This document shows, piece after piece, positions 1 through 6,314 of a stretch of DNA of 7,619 nt. Below the pieces are notes generated by a model. That model searched no databases and had not been told where the DNA came from. It saw only the letters and a list, made by a program, of their open reading frames with translations. Source of the stretch: Candidatus Poribacteria bacterium (GTDB taxonomy: Bacteria > Poribacteria > WGA-4E > WGA-3G); contig VXZL01000202.1 of NCBI GenBank assembly GCA_009845505.1, forward strand, positions 1 through 7,619. The letters run 5' to 3'. Position 1 is the stretch's first letter. Each line of letters opens with the position of its first letter. Made by a program: the position numbers and the translations under genes.

Positions 1-2
1 CC

Positions 3-1067
3 CTACAGGTGCTACAAGGCGTGGCAAGTGGACACAGCACCTTACCGATTCTCTCGAATGTCCTTATCCAAGCCGCAGACGAAAAAATCGCGTGTGTCGC
101 TACAGATTTAGAGATTGGTATCAAAATCAGAGTGGAAGGTGGAATCCAAGAAGAAGGCGCAATCACTGTCTCAGCGAGAAAATTGGCAGATGTCGTCAAA
201 GAATTACCGGAAGATAAAACAATACACTTGGCAACTACAGCAAATAACCGGGTTGAAATTACTTGTGGCGATGGCGTTTACACAATTATTGGACTCCCTG
301 ACGAAGAATTTCCACAATTACCTTCGATTGATGGAGAATCCTTGACAATTGAAGGCGATACCCTCCGGGCACTGCTCCGCAAAACCGAATTCGCTGCAGC
401 CACAGAGGAGGTTCGTTATTTCCTCAACGGCCTCTATTTTAATTTCCTCGCAGACAGAACCGAAGTGGTTGCTACCGATTCGAGATGGCTCGCGCTCGCA
501 CACTGTGACCCACTCAAGACCCCTGAGAATAATGATGGGTTTATCCTACCCCTGAAAGCCGTTAAAGAGATCGCTCGAACCTTTGCAGACGCTTCTGAGG
601 TAACCCTCTCGATTTTTGAAAATCAGATTCTTTTTGCTGATGAGAACGCCGTTTTAACGACACGGCTTGTTGAGGGAGATTATCCGAAGTATGAGAAGCT
701 CATTCCAGACGAAACAACTGGTAGAGCCGTTGTCTCTAAGGAGGATATTTTACCGGCTGTTCGGCGGGTCGCGTTGCTGTCGAATCCGAAGAACTATTCA
801 ATCACTTTGGATATGGAGATGGAGCAGATTACGATTTATGCGAAGACCCCGGAATTAGGTGAGGCACGTGAGACGATTTCTGTGCAATCTTGCACCGCAA
901 CTGCCCGGTTCGCGATTGATGCACGTCTGCTCATAGACATCTTAGCGCACATCGAAACGGAATCGCTCGCTATAGAGTTCACGGGTGAATTCGCACCTGT
1001 GGTCATTAGACCCGTCGGAGACGAAGGACATATCTGTCTCGTGATGCCGATGCGTCTGGAATCCTAA
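3..1067 (+). CDS. dnaN: DNA polymerase III subunit beta (sliding clamp), 5'-truncated by window edge
   Basis: This is the ring-shaped processivity clamp that encircles DNA and tethers the replicative polymerase, clamp loader and repair enzymes in the cytoplasm. The reading frame is open to the window edge. The visible 354 residues contain the usual clamp signatures: TLPIL near residues 13-17, GLPDEEFP at 97-104, VRYFLNGL at 137-144, ATDSRWLA at 157-164, and the C-terminal MPMRL at 348-352, which in E. coli DnaN forms part of the partner-binding pocket. Against the 366-residue E. coli protein about 10-15 N-terminal residues are missing, so the GTG at 9 is an internal valine codon and not the start. 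Two extra residues (ES) follow MPMRL, before TAA. All three clamp domains appear intact. The gene is followed by palindromes and tRNA genes, not by recF as in many dnaA-dnaN-recF loci, and what precedes it cannot be seen. The family identification is very secure. Confidence 0.96.
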   Translation, partial: LQVLQGVASGHSTLPILSNVLIQAADEKIACVATDLEIGIKIRVEGGIQEEGAITVSARKLADVVKELPEDKTIHLATTANNRVEITCGDGVYTIIGLPDEEFPQLPSIDGESLTIEGDTLRALLRKTEFAAATEEVRYFLNGLYFNFLADRTEVVATDSRWLALAHCDPLKTPENNDGFILPLKAVKEIARTFADASEVTLSIFENQILFADENAVLTTRLVEGDYPKYEKLIPDETTGRAVVSKEDILPAVRRVALLSNPKNYSITLDMEMEQITIYAKTPELGEARETISVQSCTATARFAIDARLLIDILAHIETESLAIEFTGEFAPVVIRPVGDEGHICLVMPMRLES

Positions 1068-1089
1068 GGGGATACTTTATCGGGTGAGA

Positions 1090-1141
1090 CGGGAAACTTA
1101 ACCTCTACACGTGCTATTCTGTAGTGTTAAATCTCTTCCCG
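1090..1141. repeat. Imperfect long palindrome downstream of dnaN
   Basis: Three sets of paired arms nest around a 10-nt centre. CGGGAA (1090-1095) pairs with TTCCCG (1136-1141), TTAAC (1098-1102) with GTTAA (1126-1130), and CTACA (1105-1109) with TGTAG (1120-1124). That makes 16 base pairs interrupted by small bulges. It begins 22 bp after the dnaN stop. A transcript could fold into a long hairpin that protects or ends the dnaN mRNA, but no T-run follows, so it is not a classical intrinsic terminator. It abuts the next palindromic element exactly. The pairing is directly visible; function is unknown. Confidence 0.6.
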
Positions 1142-1205
1142 ATTGCTGACCGTTAAAACGGTAGGCGAGGTTTTTAACCTCGCCGGTCTGCCGTGTATCA
1201 GCAAT
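1142..1205. repeat. 64-bp compound palindromic element with terminal inverted repeats
   Basis: The outer arms ATTGCTGA (1142-1149) and TCAGCAAT (1198-1205) are perfect 8-bp inverted repeats. Inside them sit a small hairpin CCGT-TAAA-ACGG (1150-1161) and a strong hairpin GGCGAGGTT-TTT-AACCTCGCC (1164-1184, 9 perfect pairs). Alternative pairings also exist (GACCG 1148-1152 with CGGTC 1184-1188; ACGG 1158-1161 with CCGT 1191-1194). The layout resembles a short non-coding intergenic repeat such as a REP or small MITE. No T-run follows the central hairpin on either strand, so it is a poor intrinsic terminator. Similar GGCGAGGTT-type palindromes are, from memory, common between genes in Candidatus Poribacteria. 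Only one copy is seen here, so its repeat nature is inferred. Confidence 0.55.
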
Positions 1206-1249
1206 GGCAAATTTCCCTATAAATGTCCATAGCATTTTTTTCAAAAAAC

Positions 1250-1278
1250 TTGACAACCTTGTTGTTTTATGGTATTAT
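1250..1278 (+). promoter_or_regulatory. Sigma-70-type promoter for the tRNA pair
   Basis: A perfect -35 hexamer TTGACA (1250-1255) is followed after 17 bp by TATTAT (1273-1278), five of six matches to TATAAT. Transcription should begin near G1285, leaving a leader of only about 6 nt before tRNA-Phe, as expected for a stable-RNA promoter. The tract upstream of the -35 (1235-1248) is rich in T and A and could act as an UP-like element. This is the best promoter in the window. With only 31 bp between the two tRNAs and no second promoter, it probably drives both. Confidence 0.85.
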
Positions 1279-1291
1279 TATATAGCCCAAT

Positions 1292-1364
<73 letters not shown>

Positions 1365-1395
1365 TTTTTTCTTTTCTATCATAATAGTTTGCTAA

Positions 1396-1467
1396 GCCGG
1401 TGTAGCTCAGGGGAAGAGCAACTGATTCGTAATCAGTAGGTCGGAGGTTCAAATCCTCTCATCGGCT
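1396..1467 (+). tRNA. tRNA-Thr (anticodon CGT)
   Basis: A complete 72-nt cloverleaf is visible. The acceptor arms GCCGGTG and CATCGGC pair with one G-T wobble, the D stem is GCTC/GAGC with a 7-nt loop, and the anticodon stem ACTGA/TCAGT holds TTCGTAA with anticodon CGT at 1428-1430, which reads the threonine codon ACG. The T arm is GGAGG-TTCAAAT-CCTCT, with a closing G-T. The loop is the same as in E. coli tRNA-Thr(CGT). The discriminator is T1467 and CCA is not encoded. It probably shares the tRNA-Phe promoter. A T-rich tail (1467-1480) may serve for termination. Its end lies 14 bp from the stop codon of the convergent TPR gene. Confidence 0.95.
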
Positions 1468-1481
1468 TTTCATTTTTCTTA

Positions 1482-2591
1482 CTATTCCTCCGACTCCATT
1501 TCAGCGGCAACATCCTCTTCCAGTGATTTGACATTCGCTAAGACAGTCGGGTGTGGCTCAATTTCATACACTTTCCGATATATCTCCAGTGCAGCCGCCT
1601 TATCACCAAGGAAACTGGCATAAATTTCACCCATCCGTTCCAACGCTCGCACCTCTTGTGGATCGAGCTCTACAATCCGTTCGTAGACGCGAAGTGCATT
1701 TCCATACTGACGCGTTTCAAAATCTTCACGTTCGAGCGCAGTCGCCCGGGCGAAGAGCAGACGAACCAGATCGTCAACCACTTCGTTCATTTCTGGATAT
1801 TTTTCATGTGCTTCTTCCAGCAAGCGAATCGCCTCTGATTCGAGGCGGTTGACCTCAGCCAAGTCTGCATCGGTAAATTCCCGATCAAGAAATTGGTAAT
1901 CTTGAAGCATTCTTGCGTATGTTCTGGACAATTGAAGCCGCGCGAGGATACCGATAGGTGCTTTTTCAGAGGAAATCACCCGCAACTCTGGATCGTTTTC
2001 GATGGCTTTACTGTAGTATTCAGCAGCGGATTTATATTGCTTGCTCCCTTGATAGAGAACCCCGAGGAGATAGTGTGCTTCAGCGTGGTGCGGATCTTGT
2101 TTGAGGACGGCAAGAAATTCTTCAGTTGCTTCGCTGAGGAAGCCTTCATCTCGGAACAGTTTGCCACGTAGAAGACGAACACCACTATGTTCAGGTTGAA
2201 TGCGTGCAGCGTATTCCAGACGCGCCTTTGCGTCTTTCAGCCAATTGCTGTGCGAATAGATTTCCGAAATACGAAGGTTGGCGTGTAAACGGACTTCCGC
2301 ATTCGACTGGGGGGTGCCGTTTATTGAAATACGCTGCTCATCTCCGGTTGTCTCTAATGCTCGCAATCCTTGCCAATAAAAAAGCGCAGCATCCGCGAGG
2401 TCTTGTTTCTCGAAAAGCACGTCTGCCTTCTCAATGAAGCCACCAATCTGTGTGGCAGTGGGGGCCTCGGATTCGGCACTACCTCGCCGGATGTAGAGTG
2501 CCGCAATCACAATAAAACCGATGACCGCCAGCACTTCGGCGTAAAAAAGCCAACTCCGTAGGGAGAATAGGGATTTTGTATTGAATGGCAT
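1482..2591 (-). CDS. Membrane-anchored tetratricopeptide-repeat protein
   Basis: This 369-residue protein has a short cytoplasmic head with basic residues (K6, R12), one hydrophobic segment at about residues 16-34 followed by RR, and then a long soluble helical region. I read it as a single-pass, N-terminally anchored protein; the TPR part is probably periplasmic if the first segment acts as a signal anchor, but the flanking charges do not settle this. TPR-like helix pairs are seen at about 54-80, 102-134, 136-168, 170-201, 294-311 and 314-345; the best are 136-201, with the typical A..LLG..Y...G.Y..A...Y.KA...DP pattern. The C terminus is acidic. TPR arrays bind other proteins, so a scaffold role in an envelope complex is likely, but the partner is unknown. 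The start ATG has AGAGGA six bases upstream. It lies 17 nt downstream of the dsbD stop, so the two are probably cotranscribed; a role in cytochrome c maturation (as for CcmH/NrfG-type TPRs) is possible but not shown. Confidence 0.85.
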   Translation of the reverse strand: MPFNTKSLFSLRSWLFYAEVLAVIGFIVIAALYIRRGSAESEAPTATQIGGFIEKADVLFEKQDLADAALFYWQGLRALETTGDEQRISINGTPQSNAEVRLHANLRISEIYSHSNWLKDAKARLEYAARIQPEHSGVRLLRGKLFRDEGFLSEATEEFLAVLKQDPHHAEAHYLLGVLYQGSKQYKSAAEYYSKAIENDPELRVISSEKAPIGILARLQLSRTYARMLQDYQFLDREFTDADLAEVNRLESEAIRLLEEAHEKYPEMNEVVDDLVRLLFARATALEREDFETRQYGNALRVYERIVELDPQEVRALERMGEIYASFLGDKAAALEIYRKVYEIEPHPTVLANVKSLEEDVAAEMESEE

Positions 2592-2608
2592 GTTAATTCC
2601 TCTGTTTG

Positions 2609-4459
2609 CTATAACACCTTGTTCTCAAGGTCGTTAAGAATGCTGAGCATCTCCTCTGGACCGACAAAACCAGTGAATCGCTTGAGAACTTTGCCTTCAG
2701 CGTCCATGAAAATGACAACCGGTAGTCCAGGAATTTGATATTTTTCTGTCAATGCCTCAGTGGTTTCAGAGCTACGCGTGAAATCAAGTTTGATGTTAAC
2801 ATAGTTAGCAAGCTTCGCAGCGACTGCAGGATCTGCATAAGTCTTGTGATCGAGTTCTTTACAAGCGGCACACCAAGACGCATAAAAATCGAGCATTACC
2901 AATTTATCTTCACGTTTAGCCATTTCAAGTCCCTCAGTTTCGTCATAAACCCAATCCAGCTGCGGTCCAGCAGGTTCTTGAATACCACCAACAAACATGT
3001 AAACCGCGAGAACCGCCAGCAAAAGACCACACGCCTTTTGGAGCTGCGCCCGGCGGGAGATACCACTGAAACGTTGGGTCAACTTACCAAGCCACAATCC
3101 AATAAGGAGTAAACCACCGGCAACAGCGAAAAATGGCAGTGAATTCTGGAGAAAGTCCTGTAATGGGGGGAATACATCTTTGAGGAAGTAAAGTGCCATC
3201 GTAATAATGGCGATGCCGAAGATATTTTCCAGGACATACATCCATCCGCCTGACCGTGGCAACGCAGAAAGCAGCCCAGAAAAAGTCCCTATACCGATAA
3301 AGAGGAGTCCCATTCCGAGCGCGTAGGTGAACATAAGCCAGAACCCAAGGAAGAGGCTGCCTGTTGTCGCGATATAGGTTAGCACGACTGCTAACGCCGG
3401 TCCCGTGCAAGGTGCAGCGATCACACCAGCGACCGTTCCCATCGCGAATCCGCCAGCAAATCCAGCCCCACCGACAGTGTTAAGCCGATTCTGCACGCTA
3501 TATGGCAACCGAATTTCAAAAACACCGAACATAGAGAGTCCCAGAGAAACCAAAATTAGGCTAATAAATCCGACGACCCACGGGTTTGCCATTATCTGAC
3601 CGAAGACAGCACCTGTTGACGCAACGGCAACCCCTAAAATTGAGTAGGTAACGACAATGCCGAGCACATATACAACGGAGAGCAAGAAAGATTTGAAAAG
3701 TCCAGCGGATTCATTGGCACCGAAGACGGAGACGGTAATCGGTATGAGCGGATAGACGCACGGGGTCAAACTTGTCAGGATACCTCCCGCAAACACGAGC
3801 AGAAATGCGAGCCATACCTGTCCACCGGAGAGCGCACGAGCAAGCGTTCCATCGTCGCTACCTGAACTCGGTGCTGCACCGAATTCAATATTGTTGAAAA
3901 TCGCTGTATTCATCCGTTGGATCGTCTCTGCTATACTGACAATTTCAATCGGGACGGTGAAAGCGAGCGTTTCTGGTAATAGACACTGATCGTCGTTACA
4001 CGCCTGATAACGGAGCTGCAGATCCAGCGTCATCGGTTCAATCGGAGCATTTTGACTTAAATCGGCTTGGATACCGATGGTGATGGTATCGTGATAAACG
4101 GGTGCTTCCCCAATTGAATCAATTTTTAGCACTTCACCTATCGGGTATACGACTTCCCCGAAAGTGAGATGGGGTGTATCTGGTAAAAGAATCTCAGTGT
4201 CAATAAGCCCTTCACCCGCCGGATTGGCGTTGACATGCCAACCTTCGGCAATCTCTACGACGACAGCGATTTGGAACTGACTGCCCGGTTGTACTTTGTC
4301 AACCGACAAGTATCCGCTCGCGGTCAGCTTTTCTACAGGCGGCTTCTCAACAAGTCCGAAGTCGGCGAGTTGTGCTTGTGCGTACGTCGGAAAAGTTATC
4401 GCACCCAGTATCAGCAAGGTCCAGAATACAGACTTATGAAGTATAGGATTTTTCAGCAT
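2609..4459 (-). CDS. dsbD: Thiol:disulfide interchange protein DsbD (CcdA-type membrane reductase with thioredoxin domain)
   Basis: DsbD carries electrons from cytoplasmic thioredoxin across the inner membrane to periplasmic thiol proteins such as DsbC and cytochrome c maturation factors. The 616 residues show a signal peptide (hydrophobic 11-24, likely cleavage around AQA at 27-29), an N-terminal alpha domain with the redox pair C154 and C159 in YQACNDDQC, a multi-spanning beta domain (about 215-490), and a C-terminal thioredoxin domain. The beta domain has both expected membrane cysteines, C234 in LTPCVYP and C351 in AAPCTGP. The gamma domain has the WCAAC active site (C530, C533) and a cis-proline at P580 in GLPVV. 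All six catalytic cysteines are therefore present; the extra C477 lies in the last membrane region. E. coli DsbD is about 565 residues, so this one is slightly longer. The ATG is preceded by AAGGA with a 10-nt spacer. The upstream PorX-like gene ends 17 nt before it, with tandem stops TAATAA, and the TPR gene follows by 17 nt. Identification is secure. Confidence 0.95.
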   Translation of the reverse strand: MLKNPILHKSVFWTLLILGAITFPTYAQAQLADFGLVEKPPVEKLTASGYLSVDKVQPGSQFQIAVVVEIAEGWHVNANPAGEGLIDTEILLPDTPHLTFGEVVYPIGEVLKIDSIGEAPVYHDTITIGIQADLSQNAPIEPMTLDLQLRYQACNDDQCLLPETLAFTVPIEIVSIAETIQRMNTAIFNNIEFGAAPSSGSDDGTLARALSGGQVWLAFLLVFAGGILTSLTPCVYPLIPITVSVFGANESAGLFKSFLLSVVYVLGIVVTYSILGVAVASTGAVFGQIMANPWVVGFISLILVSLGLSMFGVFEIRLPYSVQNRLNTVGGAGFAGGFAMGTVAGVIAAPCTGPALAVVLTYIATTGSLFLGFWLMFTYALGMGLLFIGIGTFSGLLSALPRSGGWMYVLENIFGIAIITMALYFLKDVFPPLQDFLQNSLPFFAVAGGLLLIGLWLGKLTQRFSGISRRAQLQKACGLLLAVLAVYMFVGGIQEPAGPQLDWVYDETEGLEMAKREDKLVMLDFYASWCAACKELDHKTYADPAVAAKLANYVNIKLDFTRSSETTEALTEKYQIPGLPVVIFMDAEGKVLKRFTGFVGPEEMLSILNDLENKVL

Positions 4460-4476
4460 ACGTTAAGGTTCCTTTA

Positions 4477-6144
4477 TTACCGTGGCTCAAGTACAACACA
4501 AGGAAGAATCATCTCTTCAAGCGAAATGCCCCCATGTTGAAAACTACCGTGGAAGAGTTCTTTGTAGACATTGAACTGTTTTTCATAAACGAAATAGTAG
4601 TCCTCTTTCGCGATGACATAGCTTCTCCCCTCCTCATTACCCGGTAAACGATAGGTTTCTGGGTCTGTGATGAGATATCCAGCATCGGAGTCATAGGTAA
4701 TATGTTTTCCTTCTTTAAACCGCAATCCGGTCGTTAAAGGCGTTTGGCTTGAAATTTTCGATGCATTTTGACAGAGTAGGGAACCGTGGTCAGATGTTAG
4801 GACAACGGTTATACCGCGATCAACTGCCATTCTGAATATTTTGTAGAGCCAAGAATGCTGAAACCACGTCTGAGCAAGGGCTCGGAACGCTGCTTCGTCT
4901 GGGATGAGCTGCCGGAGTAAATCCGCCTCATACCTTGTGTGGGTCAACATATCCAGAAAATCAACAACGATCGCTTCCAAACTAATCCGGTCCGTGACAT
5001 TTAGCCACTGTAAATATTGGGTTTCCCCTTGTGTGTCAAAAATCTTGAAATAGTGCAACGGCGGCTTGAGCGCGATACCGTGTCGTTCAAATTGTAAGCG
5101 TATCAGTTCTTTTTCGTGCCGGTTAATACTCGTTTGTGCTTTATCCGGTTCTGCGTATAAGTGTGGATACCGTTTAGCCAACTCAAGCGGGAACAGCCCA
5201 CTAAAAATAGCGTTTCTGGCATAACGGGTAGCTGTTGGTAAGATGGAATAGTAGTAATGCGTTGTTATGTCGAACATTGGATGCAGCAGTGGCTCAATCT
5301 TCAACCAATGGTCCAACCGCATACAGTCCATAACCACAAACAACACCTGTTTGCCAGCCTGAATTTCCGGAATGACATATTTATAGACGACATCCACTGA
5401 TAAAGTCGGCGACGCTTGATTCGCAAGCCAATTGCTGTAGTTGTCTTGAATGTAATTGGCAAATGCGGCGTTTGCCTCCTGCTTTCGTATGGCGTGGATG
5501 GCTTTGAGTTCATCTACACTATGGAGCGTGTCAAGCTGGAGATCCCACTTAAGGAGGTTGATGTAAGTATTGATCCAACTTTGCCAACCGTTGGTGAAAT
5601 TGTGTTCTTGGGCACCTCCGTCCGGAATGTATCCGCTATTAAAGTTTTGAACGTATGCTTGTGGTATGTACAATTCGCGCACTATCTGTTTTTCAATTAG
5701 AAAAACGAGGGACGCTGCTAATTGTTTACATAATACCTTTTGGCAAGCCTCGTCTGGTGGGTTGGCAGGCATTATGAAGATGTTGGTAACATCGTAAAGG
5801 CTCGCTTCCTGTCTTATTTCTTCACCATCTTTGCGGGTTAGGAGTAGAATTGGGATGTGGGTATCTAAGTTCCGGATATGCGCGAGTAGGTTTTCTTTTC
5901 GCGCCGGTCCATCATAATTCAATAAGACGGCATCATACCGCTGGTCTTTGAGTGCTTTAATGCCATGTGTAGCACTGTTTGCTACAGACACATCGTACCT
6001 TTGGGACTCCAAAAAGGAAACATAAGGTTTGGGTGTTACGTATATTTGCTTTTCAGAATACCGATCTTCGATCTCGGTATTTGCTTGCCGAACATCGGAA
6101 ACCTCGTTATCAATCCACAAGATCCTCCCTCTTTTTTCTGTCAT
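4477..6144 (-). CDS. PorX-like protein: degenerate receiver domain + PglZ/alkaline-phosphatase-fold domain
   Basis: The 555-residue protein has the architecture of PorX, the T9SS regulator of Porphyromonas gingivalis: a receiver-like domain (about 5-145), a helical linker (about 150-255) and a C-terminal PglZ domain of the alkaline phosphatase superfamily (about 260-555). PorX-family hallmarks in the last domain are VVMDCMRLDHW at 270-280, SILPTATRYARNAIFSGL at 300-317, TSDHGS at 450-455 and HGSFQHGGISLEEMILP at 532-548. Likely metal ligands or catalytic residues are D273, D278, T304 or T306, D452, H453 and H537; PorX has been reported to hydrolyse oligonucleotides, so phosphodiesterase activity is plausible here. 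The receiver is degenerate: ILWIDNE has N13 in place of an acidic residue, the phospho-acceptor position is N76 (VLLNYD) and the usual KP lysine is M125 (FIMPANP); only T103 is kept. About 18-20 extra residues sit at 18-38. The start ATG has a strong AGAGGGGAG seven bases upstream. It is first in a probable operon with dsbD and the TPR gene. No T9SS gene is visible, so the target process is unknown. Confidence 0.85.
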   Translation of the reverse strand: MTEKRGRILWIDNEVSDVRQANTEIEDRYSEKQIYVTPKPYVSFLESQRYDVSVANSATHGIKALKDQRYDAVLLNYDGPARKENLLAHIRNLDTHIPILLLTRKDGEEIRQEASLYDVTNIFIMPANPPDEACQKVLCKQLAASLVFLIEKQIVRELYIPQAYVQNFNSGYIPDGGAQEHNFTNGWQSWINTYINLLKWDLQLDTLHSVDELKAIHAIRKQEANAAFANYIQDNYSNWLANQASPTLSVDVVYKYVIPEIQAGKQVLFVVMDCMRLDHWLKIEPLLHPMFDITTHYYYSILPTATRYARNAIFSGLFPLELAKRYPHLYAEPDKAQTSINRHEKELIRLQFERHGIALKPPLHYFKIFDTQGETQYLQWLNVTDRISLEAIVVDFLDMLTHTRYEADLLRQLIPDEAAFRALAQTWFQHSWLYKIFRMAVDRGITVVLTSDHGSLLCQNASKISSQTPLTTGLRFKEGKHITYDSDAGYLITDPETYRLPGNEEGRSYVIAKEDYYFVYEKQFNVYKELFHGSFQHGGISLEEMILPCVVLEPR

Positions 6145-6151
6145 ATTATGT

Positions 6152-6160
6152 CTCCCCTCT
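6152..6160 (-). promoter_or_regulatory. Strong Shine-Dalgarno site of the PorX-like gene
   Basis: The minus strand reads AGAGGGGAG here, with a 7-nt spacer (ACATAAT) before the ATG at 6142-6144. It is the purest purine ribosome site in the window and fixes this ATG as the start. It abuts the inverted repeat at 6160-6180. Confidence 0.8.
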
Positions 6161-6180
6161 TTGCAATATAGATTTGCAAA
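6160..6180 (-). promoter_or_regulatory. Operator-like inverted repeat upstream of the PorX-like operon
   Basis: On the minus strand TTTGCAA, a 7-nt spacer ATCTATA and TTGCAAA form a perfect 7+7 inverted repeat. It directly precedes the ribosome site and follows CATAAT (6180-6185), which matches five of six bases of a -10 box. The -35 at 17-bp spacing (TCAAGA, 6203-6208) matches only three of six, so an ordinary promoter is weak and an activator or another sigma factor may be needed. The placement would suit a repressor or other dimeric regulator. The symmetry is visible; binding is inferred. I see nothing else clear in 6186-6314, and no terminator after the GlcE-like gene. Confidence 0.35.
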
Positions 6181-6314
6181 TTATGTCGTACGGCGTTGTA
6201 CATCTTGAGGCAACTGCACTATTGTGTGCCTAATTTTTCGGGGTGAGCGGTTGTGAATCTTCCGGTGAAACGCAGAAAAGTCCGCCGCGGTATTCTTATT
6301 GAGCAAAATAGGAA

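Noticed and set aside
9..11. GTG as the start codon of dnaN
   Set aside because: The frame is open upstream to the window edge and the clamp family has about 10-15 more N-terminal residues; the GTG codes for an internal valine.
1164..1184. GGCGAGGTT hairpin as an intrinsic terminator of dnaN
   Set aside because: The stem is strong but neither strand has a T-run directly after it, so I list it as a repeat-like element.
1090..1205. CRISPR repeat array
   Set aside because: The palindromes differ from one another and there are no evenly spaced identical repeats.
1068..1291. Replication origin next to dnaN
   Set aside because: No cluster of TTATCCACA-like DnaA boxes or AT-rich 13-mers can be seen; the T-rich part is accounted for by the tRNA promoter.
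2735..3410. Open frames of about 108-125 codons overlapping dsbD (2735-3112 plus; 3084-3410 minus)
   Set aside because: They lie wholly inside the well-supported dsbD frame, show no domain pattern and have no ribosome site of note; they are chance shadows.
4477..6144. PglZ gene of a BREX phage-defence system
   Set aside because: The receiver-like N terminus and the ILPTATRYARNAIFSGL block indicate the PorX branch. The neighbours are dsbD and a TPR gene, with no brxA, brxB, brxC, methylase or brxL visible.
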